NCBI RefSeq assembly: GCF_025273675.1
Contig: NZ_CP045809.1
Coordinates: forward strand, 2,542,001-2,606,000
Direction: 5' to 3'
DNA length: 64,000 nucleotides
From: Gordonia pseudamarae
GTDB taxonomy: Bacteria; Actinomycetota; Actinomycetes; Mycobacteriales; Mycobacteriaceae
This document shows positions 43,593 through 52,490 of this stretch, one piece after another (within the stretch, counting starts at the first letter, position 1; the number at the start of each line of letters is the position of its first letter). The notes below the pieces were generated by a model that worked only from the letters and a program-made list of their open reading frames with translations, made no database searches and was not told the origin of the DNA. Made by a program: the position numbers and the translations under genes.

Positions 43593-46092
43593 CCCGTTCC
43601 ATGACCTGCTGGTCCGGGTCGCCGCCGACCACCCCGATGTGGTCGCGCTGCGGACCCGGACCGGTACCGTCAGCTTCGAGAAGCTGCTCCGACTGGTCGA
43701 AGAAAGCGTCGAACTGCTCGGCGCAGGTGGAATCGGACAGCAGGTGCCGATCGCGGTCCGGCTGTCCGGATCCATCGATGGCGTGATCACGTTGCTGGCC
43801 GTGCTGTGCTCGCCACATCCGGTGCTGCCGATCGACTCGGCGTCGCCGGCCGACCGCACCGCGCGGCTCATCGAAACCGCCGGTGCCGTGGCATATCCGG
43901 GTGATGCGGTGTTGCCGTCGGCGACGACGCCGCGCGCGGTACCGGACACAGCGGTCCTGATGTTCACCTCCGGGTCCACCGGCAACCCCAAGGCGGTCCG
44001 TCAGGGCGTTGCCCAGTGGCTGCAGCAGATCCGTGAACTCGGCCCCGAACTGGGTATCGGCCCCGGTCGCCGCGTGGCGCTGGCCATGCCGGCCAGCTTC
44101 GGCGGCGGACTCGACATCGCGCTGACGGCCATCAGCAGCGGGGCCTCACTACACCTGTCCGACCCGCGGACCGACGGAGTCGGCGAACTGGTCGCCTCCC
44201 TGCGCGAGTGGCACCCCAACAGCCTGCACCTGACGCCCGTCCTGCTGCGCGCGTTGCTGGCCGAACCGGGCGCAGCCGACGCACTGGCCGGCGTCGAGGT
44301 GGTGGCCACCTGCGGCGAGGCGATCGGCGCCGCCGATGTCGCCCGACTTCGCGAGCATAACGGGCGCATCACTTTCGTGAACCGGTCCGGCTCGTCGGAG
44401 ACCGGCAATCTCGCGTTCAACACATTCGGTCCCGACCGTCCGCTGCCCGGCGGAATGATCCCGGCCGGACGGATCGCCGCCGGCAAGACGATCGTCGTCG
44501 TGGACGACGAGGGACGGCCGGTACCCGACGGCACGATCGGCGCTCTCGTGGTGAGATCGGTGTATCTGGCGCAAGGCTATCTGGCGAACGGCATCGTGGA
44601 CTTTCCCGCCCTGCCCGGAGGAGTACGCGAACACCACCTCGGTGATCGTGGCCACGTCGTCGGTGATCAACTGCATCTGGCGGGACGCTCCGACGACGCG
44701 GTGAAGATTCGCGGCTACCGGGTGGACGTCTCGGAGATCGTCGCGGCTCTCGAAGCGATCCCGGAGATCGCCGAGGCCGCAGTGATCGCCCGGTCCGGTG
44801 CCGACGGTGCCGAGCTCGCTGCCTACGTGGCGATCACCGCGGGTACGCGACCGCCGTCGATCGCCGAGATTCGCACCGCACTGGCGTCGACACTGCCCAC
44901 CTGGCTGCAGCCCACCCATGTGGTCCTGCTGCACGCGCTCCCACGCACCGAACGCGGCAAGGTCGACCGCACCCGGCTCCCCGAGCCTGCGGGACGCCCC
45001 CCCTACGTCGCGCCACGGACGGCGACCGAATGCCTGTTGGCGCCCATCTGGGAGGACCTGCTGCATGTCGGCGATGTCGGGTGTGACGATGACTTCCTGT
45101 CCCTCGGCGGCGATTCCCTGACCGTGGTGGAGCTGATCGCCTGCATCAAGGCCACATTCGCCACCACACTCACCCCGTCCGACCTGGTCGCCGCATCGAC
45201 ACTGCGGACGGTCGCCGACGTCGTCGACAGTCATAGCGTCCCGTCCCCGGGTGGCGACGTCGTGCCGCTGACACACGTGGCCGCGGCCGACGACAGCCGT
45301 CCGCTGGTGTTCGCCTTCGCCGGCGCCGGTGAGTCGGCGTTGGCGTTCGGGCCGCTGGCACAGTGTCTGAGCGAATTCCGCATCATCGGATTGCAGGCAC
45401 ACGCGCTGGAAAATCGCGGGATCCCCGACTGGACGATCGGCGCCGCGGCACGCCGCTGCGTACGTCACATCCTGGATATCCGTCCCCACGGACCATACCG
45501 GTTCGTCGGCCATTCCCTCGGTGGCGTGATCGCGATCGAAGCATCGAGAATACTTGCCGCACAGGGTTATCACGTCGAGCACATTGTCTGCCTGGATACC
45601 ATCTTCGAGGGACCGCTCAGGACCCGAGCACGCATACACCTGCCCGCCGCCGGGAATCCCTCTGGGGTGAATCCCTCTGGCGCAAATCCCTCTGGCGCAA
45701 ATCCCTCTGGCGCAAATCCCTCTGCCGTGAACCCGACACCCGGCACCGGCCAAGGCCACGCGGAGAACTCGGTAGACCTCTGGCGGCAGCGCCTGGCGTT
45801 GCTGAGCGCCGGCTGGTGGCGCAGACCGGCCAAGGAGCAGTGGTCACTGTTTCACGAGCTCGGCCGTCGCTCAGCGCTCCTGCACCGGCTGCGCCCCTGG
45901 TACGGGCCGGTCACTGCGATCCTCGCCGAGGACAACCCGGACAACCCGCAATGCTGGTACGCCTTCGCGCCCTACTGTGTCGGCGTCCACTTCGTGTCCG
46001 GCGACCACACCGGCATGCTGCGCCCGCCGCATGTCACGCACACCGCGAAGTTGGTGGCCGATGCGCTGTCGGGACCGGCGGAACGCGCATGA
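43579..46092 (+). CDS. Single-module synthetase: adenylation - carrier - thioesterase
   Basis: The 837-residue protein contains an adenylation domain (about 1-480; core A3 TSGSTGNPK at 130-138, A5 NRSGSSETGN, GRSDDAVKIRGYRVD, ERGKVDR), a carrier domain with LGGDSL (phosphopantetheine Ser 513) and a type I thioesterase (GHSLGG, Ser 646; GDHTG, His 810). The core A4 segment ASFGGGLD lacks the Asp that binds an alpha-amino group, which fits an aryl or beta-type acid rather than a common amino acid. The probable substrate is the aminohydroxybenzoate made by the upstream genes. GTG 43579 overlaps the previous gene. No condensation domain is present in cis. Confidence 0.85.
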   Translation: MRNANPFHDLLVRVAADHPDVVALRTRTGTVSFEKLLRLVEESVELLGAGGIGQQVPIAVRLSGSIDGVITLLAVLCSPHPVLPIDSASPADRTARLIETAGAVAYPGDAVLPSATTPRAVPDTAVLMFTSGSTGNPKAVRQGVAQWLQQIRELGPELGIGPGRRVALAMPASFGGGLDIALTAISSGASLHLSDPRTDGVGELVASLREWHPNSLHLTPVLLRALLAEPGAADALAGVEVVATCGEAIGAADVARLREHNGRITFVNRSGSSETGNLAFNTFGPDRPLPGGMIPAGRIAAGKTIVVVDDEGRPVPDGTIGALVVRSVYLAQGYLANGIVDFPALPGGVREHHLGDRGHVVGDQLHLAGRSDDAVKIRGYRVDVSEIVAALEAIPEIAEAAVIARSGADGAELAAYVAITAGTRPPSIAEIRTALASTLPTWLQPTHVVLLHALPRTERGKVDRTRLPEPAGRPPYVAPRTATECLLAPIWEDLLHVGDVGCDDDFLSLGGDSLTVVELIACIKATFATTLTPSDLVAASTLRTVADVVDSHSVPSPGGDVVPLTHVAAADDSRPLVFAFAGAGESALAFGPLAQCLSEFRIIGLQAHALENRGIPDWTIGAAARRCVRHILDIRPHGPYRFVGHSLGGVIAIEASRILAAQGYHVEHIVCLDTIFEGPLRTRARIHLPAAGNPSGVNPSGANPSGANPSGANPSAVNPTPGTGQGHAENSVDLWRQRLALLSAGWWRRPAKEQWSLFHELGRRSALLHRLRPWYGPVTAILAEDNPDNPQCWYAFAPYCVGVHFVSGDHTGMLRPPHVTHTAKLVADALSGPAERA
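45655..45729 (+). repeat. Five in-frame 15-nt tandem repeats (NPSGA)
   Basis: Five units of AATCCCTCTGGCGCA, the middle three identical, encode NPSGV, NPSGA three times and NPSAV inside the thioesterase lid region. They are likely unstable in number but keep the frame. Confidence 0.9.
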
Positions 46093-46949
46093 GATTCGCC
46101 ACGCACATCGTTGTCCACGAGCACCCACACCTGTGCGCCGCTCTGGTCACCTCACTGCATCACGAACAGATCGACATCTACGTCCACGTCGACCTGAAGA
46201 CCGCACAGGCACCGTTCGAGGCAGCCGTCCGGGACGCGGGCGTCCCGGTCACCTTCGTCCCGGAATCCAGCAGAGTCGACGTGAGGTGGGGTGGAATGCG
46301 CCAGGTCCGAGCAACGCTGGCGCTACTTGACCTGGCCGACAGCAGCGGCGCCCGCTACCACCGGCACACCCTGTTGTCGGGGGTGGACGTGCTGCTGCGC
46401 CCGCTCCCGGAACTTCTCACCTACTGGACCGGTGATGCGGAACACCTCCGCATCGACAGGCGCCTGAATCGCGCCGAAAGTCAGGGCTACCGCAAACCTC
46501 GCCGCTATTGGTTCCCCGACCATCCCATCCTGGAGCGTGCGCGATTGTCCGGCCGTCTGCCCCGCCGCGTCCCGCCCGGGCCTCCGCTGGTGGAGGGATC
46601 GAACTGGTGGTCACTGACAGACGATGCCATCCGGACGGTACGCGGCTACCTCGACGCACATCCGGCGTTCCTGCGCGGCCATCGGTTCTCTCTGTGCCCC
46701 GACGAGTTCGTCTTCCATTCGATTCTTGCGGACTCGCCACTGGCTCCGAAGATCACCCACAATTACCTCGACCGAACCGCCACCGACCACACACTGCACG
46801 CGCTGCACTTCATCGACTGGTCCGAGCACACCGCCACCCGGCCCGCCGAGCTGACCGAACAGTCGCTGGCGAAGGCCCTGGCCAGTCCCGCGATGTTTGC
46901 GCGCAAGGTCGGCTCCGACTGGACCTGGCGGGCGGGGCAACCATGCTGA
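46089..46949 (+). CDS. GT14 family (core-2/I-branching-like) glycosyltransferase
   Basis: The 286-residue GT14-type enzyme has the family landmarks VDVRWGG (63-69), LLSG (95-98), GSNWWSLT, the acidic CPDEFVFHSIL, FIDWSE and FARKVG. GT14 bacterial members transfer GlcNAc or xylose-type residues in a metal-independent way. The ATG overlaps the stop of the aryl synthetase (ATGA), and its 3' end overlaps the flippase gene by 7 nt. This arrangement couples sugar transfer to aryl activation. The sugar is not predictable from sequence alone. Confidence 0.83.
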   Translation: MRFATHIVVHEHPHLCAALVTSLHHEQIDIYVHVDLKTAQAPFEAAVRDAGVPVTFVPESSRVDVRWGGMRQVRATLALLDLADSSGARYHRHTLLSGVDVLLRPLPELLTYWTGDAEHLRIDRRLNRAESQGYRKPRRYWFPDHPILERARLSGRLPRRVPPGPPLVEGSNWWSLTDDAIRTVRGYLDAHPAFLRGHRFSLCPDEFVFHSILADSPLAPKITHNYLDRTATDHTLHALHFIDWSEHTATRPAELTEQSLAKALASPAMFARKVGSDWTWRAGQPC

Positions 46950-48400
46950 AAGGCAGGCTCGCGCTGAATGCGAGCGCGTTGATGATCTCCTCGGCGGCCA
47001 CCGGACTTCTCGGGCTGGTGTACTGGATGATCGCCGAACGCATGATGCCGACATCGGAGGTGGGGCGGGCGTCGGCGATGATCGCCACCGCCACGGTGCT
47101 CTCGTCACTGGCATGCCTGTCGTTGGCCGGAGCCTACCAACGGTTTCTGCCGGTGGCCGGCAATCGGTCGCTGCGCCTGATCCTGCGCGGTTACGCGCTG
47201 ATCTGCTGCACGTCGCTGATCCTCGGAACAGCTTTTGTCACTTTGGGTTTCGGCTCGTCAATCTTCACCTCGACCACCGACCGGGTGCTGTTCGTGCCGC
47301 TGGTCATGGTGCTGGCGATCTATGCGATCACCGACCCGATCCTCATCGGTCTGCGCCGCTCGCCCGCCGTCGCCGTCAAGAACGTCTCGCTGTCGCTGGT
47401 CAAGATCGTCCCGCTGTTCTTCCTCACCGGCACCGCCACCGCCGTCGCCGTCACCGGCTCGTGGATGGTATTGGCGGCTCTGGTCACGGTGGTGTTCATG
47501 GCGCATGTGGTGCGCGTGGCGCTGCAGCGACGCCAGGAGAGCAGCGACGAACTCCCGGGCAACCGCGAACTGATGTCGTTCCAAAGCGCGTTCTTCACGA
47601 TGATGCTGATCAGTTCGGTGATCCCGTTCGCCTTGCCGCTGATCGTGGTGGAGACGGTGGGGACCACCCAGAATGCCTACTTCAATTTGGCGTGGACGAT
47701 GACCTCAGCCGCAGGCCTGGTGCGCGCAAGCATGGGTTCGGCGTTTATCGTCGAGGCCGTTCAACCCGGCGCCAACACCGCGAACCTGGTCCGGCAGTTG
47801 CGTCGGATGCTCATCCCGCTCACATTGCTGGTGGCGATGGGACTGGCGATCGGTGGGCCGGCGGTGCTGTGGGTGGTCGGTGAAGACTACTTCCGTGAGG
47901 CCGCACCACTGATGCTGGTGCTGGCCGTCCAGTCGGTGGTCGAGACCGTGGTGGTGGTCTTCTACATGGTCAGCCAGATCGTACGGCGACTGCGTCTGAT
48001 GGTGCTGATGCAGGTCACGATCATGGTGATCACCGTCGTCGGCTCCTATCTGCTGTTGCCGCGCGTCGGGCTGATCGGTGTCGGCATTGCCTCACTTCTC
48101 GCGGTCACCGTGGGTGTCGCGGTCGCGATCAGGCCACTGCTGCACGGCATCGGGGAGCTGCTCCGAAATGCCCAGAACGGCGGACCGGACACGAACGACC
48201 GGCTGGATGCGAACGGGGCGGATCCGAACGACAGTGGCGGCGGGACCGGTGCCGCCGGGGACGCCGCTCAGCCGCACGTCGCCGACGACCCCCAGATCAC
48301 CGATCGCATTTCCGTCATCCGCACCGATCCGCGCCATGAGTTGCTCTCCGGAACGGACGTCTCCGACATCAGTACCGACGGGTTTTCCGCGCGGCGCTGA
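46943..48400 (+). CDS. Wzx-like flippase 2
   Basis: The 485-residue polytopic flippase has about 12 hydrophobic segments to residue 410, followed by a hydrophilic Asp/Asn/Gly-rich cytoplasmic tail of about 75 residues. It is a paralogue of the flippase at 34873-36174 (shared GLVYW, SEVG, RFLPVAG). ATG 46943 lies inside the end of the GT14 gene. Its probable cargo is the lipid-linked or aryl-bearing saccharide made by the operon. The frame upstream of the ATG belongs to shadows. Confidence 0.82.
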   Translation: MLKGRLALNASALMISSAATGLLGLVYWMIAERMMPTSEVGRASAMIATATVLSSLACLSLAGAYQRFLPVAGNRSLRLILRGYALICCTSLILGTAFVTLGFGSSIFTSTTDRVLFVPLVMVLAIYAITDPILIGLRRSPAVAVKNVSLSLVKIVPLFFLTGTATAVAVTGSWMVLAALVTVVFMAHVVRVALQRRQESSDELPGNRELMSFQSAFFTMMLISSVIPFALPLIVVETVGTTQNAYFNLAWTMTSAAGLVRASMGSAFIVEAVQPGANTANLVRQLRRMLIPLTLLVAMGLAIGGPAVLWVVGEDYFREAAPLMLVLAVQSVVETVVVVFYMVSQIVRRLRLMVLMQVTIMVITVVGSYLLLPRVGLIGVGIASLLAVTVGVAVAIRPLLHGIGELLRNAQNGGPDTNDRLDANGADPNDSGGGTGAAGDAAQPHVADDPQITDRISVIRTDPRHELLSGTDVSDISTDGFSARR

Positions 48401-48438
48401 CCACGCAGGTCGGTCGGCAATGAATCACGTACGCGGCG

Positions 48439-49347
48439 TCAGGACCGCAATCGGGTCCGGGCCGCGGCGGCGGCCTCGACCACCCGGCGCGCACCGAATC
48501 GGGCGGTGTCGGCGCACGGGCTGCGTAGCATCGCCCGCGCCGCGACCCACGCCGTCCCGGCCACCAGGGCGACCGGATTGGATCCGGAGGGCCACATCAG
48601 CCGGGCGAGTGCGTCGTCGGGGAAGGGCCGGGCACCGGTGCGTTCGGCATACGCGGCGGCGATGCTCAGGTGTGCCGCCTGCTGGACGTCGTTGTTCTGG
48701 TTGCTCACCGACGCCGCATGGATCCGGTAGCGGTAGCCGACCATAGGCACATTGCCGACCTCACCGTATTCGCAGATCCTGGTGAAGAATTCGTAGTCCT
48801 CGGCATGCGCGAACTCGGGATCGAACCGGATCCCGGTGCGCTCGATCACCTCGCGCCGAATCATCACCGACGCCCCGCAGTGACAACTGCCGTACAGCAA
48901 TCGCCGGCGGCACGCCTTGTCCGAGCGCGGCGTCCGGACGCGACCGGACATCGCCTCGAACAGTTCGTAGTCGGTGCCGCACACGATGCCGTCGGGATGC
49001 TCGGCCATCCAGCTCAACTGGGCGAGCAGACGGCCGGGTGGGAGCAGGTCGTCGGCATCCATTCTGGCGATGAACGTGCCCCGTGCCTCGTCGAGCCCGC
49101 GGTTGAGCGCGGCCACCAGTCCGGCGTTGGCCTGCGACACCACCCGGATACGCAGATCACCGAGCGCGGTGAGCTCATCGATTGATTCATCGGTGCAGCC
49201 GTCGTCGATCACCAGGAGTTCAAGATCGTCCACACCCTGCGCGAACACCGACCGCGCGGCGTCGGCTATGTAGCCGGCGGCATTGTACACCGGCATGAGC
49301 ACGGTGACCAGTGGTTGTGCCTGCTCCGGGGGCATCGATCTCCTCAC
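48439..49347 (-). CDS. Family-2 glycosyltransferase
   Basis: The 302-residue protein is a GT-A enzyme: VTVLMPVYNAAGYI, LLVIDDGCTDES, FIARMDADDLLPPGR, and a C-terminal helical region. It is typical of polysaccharide glycosyltransferases. GTG 49347 overlaps the stop of the upstream GT2 (GTGA). ATG 49335 with AGGAG close by is the alternative start. It converges on flippase 2 with a 38-nt gap. The sugar specificity is unknown. Confidence 0.82.
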   Translation of the reverse strand: MRRSMPPEQAQPLVTVLMPVYNAAGYIADAARSVFAQGVDDLELLVIDDGCTDESIDELTALGDLRIRVVSQANAGLVAALNRGLDEARGTFIARMDADDLLPPGRLLAQLSWMAEHPDGIVCGTDYELFEAMSGRVRTPRSDKACRRRLLYGSCHCGASVMIRREVIERTGIRFDPEFAHAEDYEFFTRICEYGEVGNVPMVGYRYRIHAASVSNQNNDVQQAAHLSIAAAYAERTGARPFPDDALARLMWPSGSNPVALVAGTAWVAARAMLRSPCADTARFGARRVVEAAAAARTRLRS

Positions 49348-50327
49348 CGAAAGCGAAGGACGGCGGAATACAGTGCGGGTGAGATCTTCATCAGCAGCGC
49401 GAAAACTACTTCACGGCGATGTCGACCAGCCCATAAAACGGGCAAATCAGACAGGGTGATACCGCGGCGCACCCGATCGATCGCCGTCCGGTACAGCACG
49501 GGATCGGCGGCGGAGTCGTGCCGGGCGCGCATCGCGACGTGGGCAATGGAGGTGAGCACCTCCCGATAGTGGAATCCCAGGTAGTCGAGTTCCCACTCGG
49601 CTCCGCGGTCCTGTCCGGCGACCAGCTCACGGACATCCGCGTCGGCGGTGAACAGATCGAACGTGGTATCCGAGAACCCGGTCGACAGCGATCCCGGCCG
49701 ATACAGGTACCGGTACAGCGGCGTCTCCACCATCGCCACCCGTTTCACCGACAGTGCCACCCGGATTCCGGTGGCGATGTCCTCGTAGGCCTGGTCCTGC
49801 GCCCACGGGTCCGTTCCCAGGCTCAGCCGGTCGAACAGTTTGGTGCAGGCGTACGCCTTGGCCCGCCCGCGCAGCAGCTCATGTGCGTATTCGGGGCCGG
49901 TGACGACCGCCGATGACGGTCGCGCCTCGTCGATCTGCAGCACCCGATCATGTTCGTCGACGCGATAGGTGCGGGTCACCGACAGCTGCGCATCGGCCTC
50001 CAGCATCGCCGTGAGCAAGGTCTCGACGAACGTCGGCTCGGCGGTGTCGTCGCTGTCGAGAAACCACACCAGGTCGGTGGTCAGCGCCGCCAGGCCGGTG
50101 TTGCGGGCACGGCCCAGACCCCCGTTGCGGGGCTGTGTGATCACGTGGTGCCGGCGGCCGTGTTCGTTCAGGGTGTCGACCGCAATGTCAATGGACCGGT
50201 CGCCGCCGCGATCATCGACGAGCACGATCTCATCGACAGCCCTGGTCTGGGCCAGAACCGACTCGATACAGCCGCGCACGAAATCCTCGCACCGGTAGAC
50301 CGGGATCACGACCCCGACGGTCACCAT
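49344..50327 (-). CDS. Family-2 glycosyltransferase
   Basis: The 327-residue enzyme starts MVTVGVVIPVYRCEDF at ATG 50327, with GGAG 5-6 nt upstream. It has the GT-A motifs VLVDDRGGDRS, GGLGRARNTGL and WFLDSDDTAEPTF, and a helical C-terminal part resembling CDP-glycerol or teichoic-type GT2 proteins. It is translationally coupled to the next GT2. A weaker iron box lies upstream in the shared divergent region. The acceptor is unknown. Confidence 0.82.
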   Translation of the reverse strand: MVTVGVVIPVYRCEDFVRGCIESVLAQTRAVDEIVLVDDRGGDRSIDIAVDTLNEHGRRHHVITQPRNGGLGRARNTGLAALTTDLVWFLDSDDTAEPTFVETLLTAMLEADAQLSVTRTYRVDEHDRVLQIDEARPSSAVVTGPEYAHELLRGRAKAYACTKLFDRLSLGTDPWAQDQAYEDIATGIRVALSVKRVAMVETPLYRYLYRPGSLSTGFSDTTFDLFTADADVRELVAGQDRGAEWELDYLGFHYREVLTSIAHVAMRARHDSAADPVLYRTAIDRVRRGITLSDLPVLWAGRHRREVVFALLMKISPALYSAVLRFR

Positions 50328-50359
50328 CAGATCTCCGCTCCCCCGCGCACACCACACAC

Positions 50360-50378
50360 GCCCATTAGGCTACCCTAA
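50360..50378. promoter_or_regulatory. IdeR-like iron box 9
   Basis: This site matches the IdeR consensus at 13 of 19 positions (TTAGGCTACCCTAA core). It lies between the divergent GT2 (50327) and lycopene-cyclase-like (50426) genes. Confidence 0.55.
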
Positions 50379-50425
50379 GGATCTTCACGGTACATGACGA
50401 GTCCGGCGCCACTAGAATTCCGGGA

Positions 50426-51610
50426 GTGAACGAGCTACTGGTTATCGGCGCCGGCCCGGCCGGGCGCGCGATCGCTCATCGGGGCCGGGCGGCCGGACTG
50501 ACCGTCACCCTGGTCGACCCCCACCCCGACCGGCCCTGGTATGCCACCTACGGCGCATGGTCGGACGAACTGCCCGCGTGGTTGCCCGGTGATTGTGTCG
50601 CGGCCGCCGCGCCGGCCGTCGTCTACACCCCCGCCCGCCGGGTCCTCGACCGTGAGTACGCGATCCTCAACACCCCCGCGCTGCAATCGGCGTTGAGTCT
50701 GGAGGGCGTGCGACTGGTCCGGGCCCGGGTGGAGCATGCGTACTCCACCTACGTCACCCTCACCGACGGCACAATTCTCTACGCCGGCGCAGTGATCGAC
50801 GCCCGCGGCAGTGCCCCCGACACATCCGCCCCGCAGCAGACCGCCGTGGGCGTCATGGTCGCCCACGGCGGCACGGGTGTCGAGAACCGGCCGGCGGATG
50901 ACCGGATGGTGGTGATGGATTGGCGTCCGGGAACCGGAACGTTCTGCTATTCGGTCGACCTCGGCCAGGGACGGCGGCTCGTCGAGGAAACCTGCCTGGC
51001 CGGCGCACCCGCCGTGGACATCCCGGAGCTGGCACGCCGGCTTCGTGACCGGATACCCGGAGTGGCCGTTCCCGACCTCGGTCGCGGTCGTGGCGGGATG
51101 TCGGCGGGCGCCGAGATCGTCCGATTCCCCCTCATCGGCGCGTCGACCCGCCCGTGGGACGAGGGCGGTGCCCCGCGCGTCGGGGCGGCCGGCGGCTTCA
51201 TCCACCCGGCCACCGGATACGGCCTCGCCCAGTCATTGACGCTCGCCGACACCGTGATCGACGCGGTCCGGCGAGGTACGGATGTGACCGCGGCGCTGTG
51301 GCCGATCCGGGCCCGCTGTGTCCACCGGCTCCGGCTCATGGGCCTGGCGGCGCTGCTGGAACTCGGCCCCGACGATCTCGTGCTGTTCTTCGACCGGTTC
51401 TTCACCCTGCCGGACACCGCACAGCGCGCCTATCTGTCCGGCCGCGACGACCTGCTGGGCACCTGCGCCGCCATGTGGGGTGTGTTCGCGGCGGTTCCGC
51501 TGCCGATCAAACGCATCCTCGCCGCCCGGGCGCTCTCGCGCGTACCGGGCCCACGGACGGTCGGCGGCCGGGTGCTGCGCGGCGCACGCGCTGCTGTCAG
51601 TGGGAGATGA
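50426..51610 (+). CDS. Lycopene-cyclase-family flavoprotein, no carotenoid context
   Basis: The 394-residue protein has the lycopene beta-cyclase layout: GAGPAGRAIA (8-17), DPHPDRPWYATYGAWSDELP, GAAGGFIHPATGYGLA and FFDRFFTLP. CrtY/CrtL-type enzymes bind FAD and NADPH and cyclise lycopene. No phytoene synthase or desaturase is nearby, and the gene sits behind an iron box in a chelator island. It may act on another substrate, or serve a pigment pathway elsewhere. GTG 50426 is the start. Its 3' end overlaps the convergent ABC ATPase gene by 14 nt. Confidence 0.7.
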   Translation: MNELLVIGAGPAGRAIAHRGRAAGLTVTLVDPHPDRPWYATYGAWSDELPAWLPGDCVAAAAPAVVYTPARRVLDREYAILNTPALQSALSLEGVRLVRARVEHAYSTYVTLTDGTILYAGAVIDARGSAPDTSAPQQTAVGVMVAHGGTGVENRPADDRMVVMDWRPGTGTFCYSVDLGQGRRLVEETCLAGAPAVDIPELARRLRDRIPGVAVPDLGRGRGGMSAGAEIVRFPLIGASTRPWDEGGAPRVGAAGGFIHPATGYGLAQSLTLADTVIDAVRRGTDVTAALWPIRARCVHRLRLMGLAALLELGPDDLVLFFDRFFTLPDTAQRAYLSGRDDLLGTCAAMWGVFAAVPLPIKRILAARALSRVPGPRTVGGRVLRGARAAVSGR

Positions 51611-52490
51611 ATCGCGCGGCGTCGGCCCTGCGGGCGAGCGGAATCACCAGCGGCGTGCCCGTTTCGGGGTCGTCGATGATCCGGCACGGCAGCCCGAACA
51701 CCTCCCGCACCATCTCCGCGGACACGATCTCTGACGGGTTTCCCTGTGCCACAATATTTCCCGATCTCATCGCGATGATGTGATCGGCGTAGCGGAAGGC
51801 ATGGTTCAAATCATGCAGGACCGCGACCAGCGTGCGGCCCGAATTGCGGTTGAGCTCCGAACACAATTCCAGCAGGTCCACCTGATAGGCGATGTCGAGG
51901 TAGGTGGTCGGCTCGTCGAGCAGCATCAGTTCGGTCTGCTGTGCCAGCAGCATCGCCATCCACACCCGCTGGCGCTGACCACCGGACAATTCGTCGACCA
52001 GCCGCGCCGACAACTCGCTCACACCGGTCGCCGCCATCGCCTCGACCACCGCCGTCTCGTCCTCGGCGGTCCACTGCCGGATCAGTTTCTGGTGCGGAAA
52101 GCGTCCCCTCGCCACGAGGTCGGCGACCCGAATGCCGTCGGGCGCGATGGACGACTGCGGTAGCAGGCCGAGTGTGCGGGCCACCTGTTTGGCGGGATAG
52201 CTCGCGATCGCCTTCCCGTCGAGCAACACCTCACCCGACGACGGGGACAGCAGGCGCGACAGGGCCCGCAACAGTGTCGACTTGCCGCAGGCGTTGGGGC
52301 CGACGATCACGGTGAACTTGCCGTCCGGGATGTCCACGGTCAACCCGTCGCTGATGATGCGCGTGTCGTAGCCGATCGTGATGTTCCGTGCCCGCAGGCG
52401 AGCAGAACCGCCGGGGGCACCACCGGTCATCGTGGCCTCGTTCATCTCACCGTTCCCGTCGTTTCCGCTCTTCGAGGTGTTCATCGTCAT
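51597..52490 (-). CDS. Ferric-siderophore ABC transporter ATPase (FepC/FecE-like)
   Basis: The 297-residue ATPase has Walker A GPNACGKST, the Q-loop region LLPQSS, signature LSGGQRQRVW and Walker B LLLDEPTTYLD (the TYLD form is typical of siderophore/vitamin-B12 importers), plus HDLNHA. An N-terminal extension of about 25 residues precedes the fold. ATG 52490 overlaps the stop of the permease gene (ATGA). It energises import of ferric siderophore through the two permeases upstream in the same operon. Confidence 0.93.
   Translation of the reverse strand: MTMNTSKSGNDGNGEMNEATMTGGAPGGSARLRARNITIGYDTRIISDGLTVDIPDGKFTVIVGPNACGKSTLLRALSRLLSPSSGEVLLDGKAIASYPAKQVARTLGLLPQSSIAPDGIRVADLVARGRFPHQKLIRQWTAEDETAVVEAMAATGVSELSARLVDELSGGQRQRVWMAMLLAQQTELMLLDEPTTYLDIAYQVDLLELCSELNRNSGRTLVAVLHDLNHAFRYADHIIAMRSGNIVAQGNPSEIVSAEMVREVFGLPCRIIDDPETGTPLVIPLARRADAARFISH

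Noticed and set aside
45655..45729. CRISPR-like short repeats
   Set aside because: Units are 15 nt, adjacent, without spacers and in frame within a thioesterase domain.
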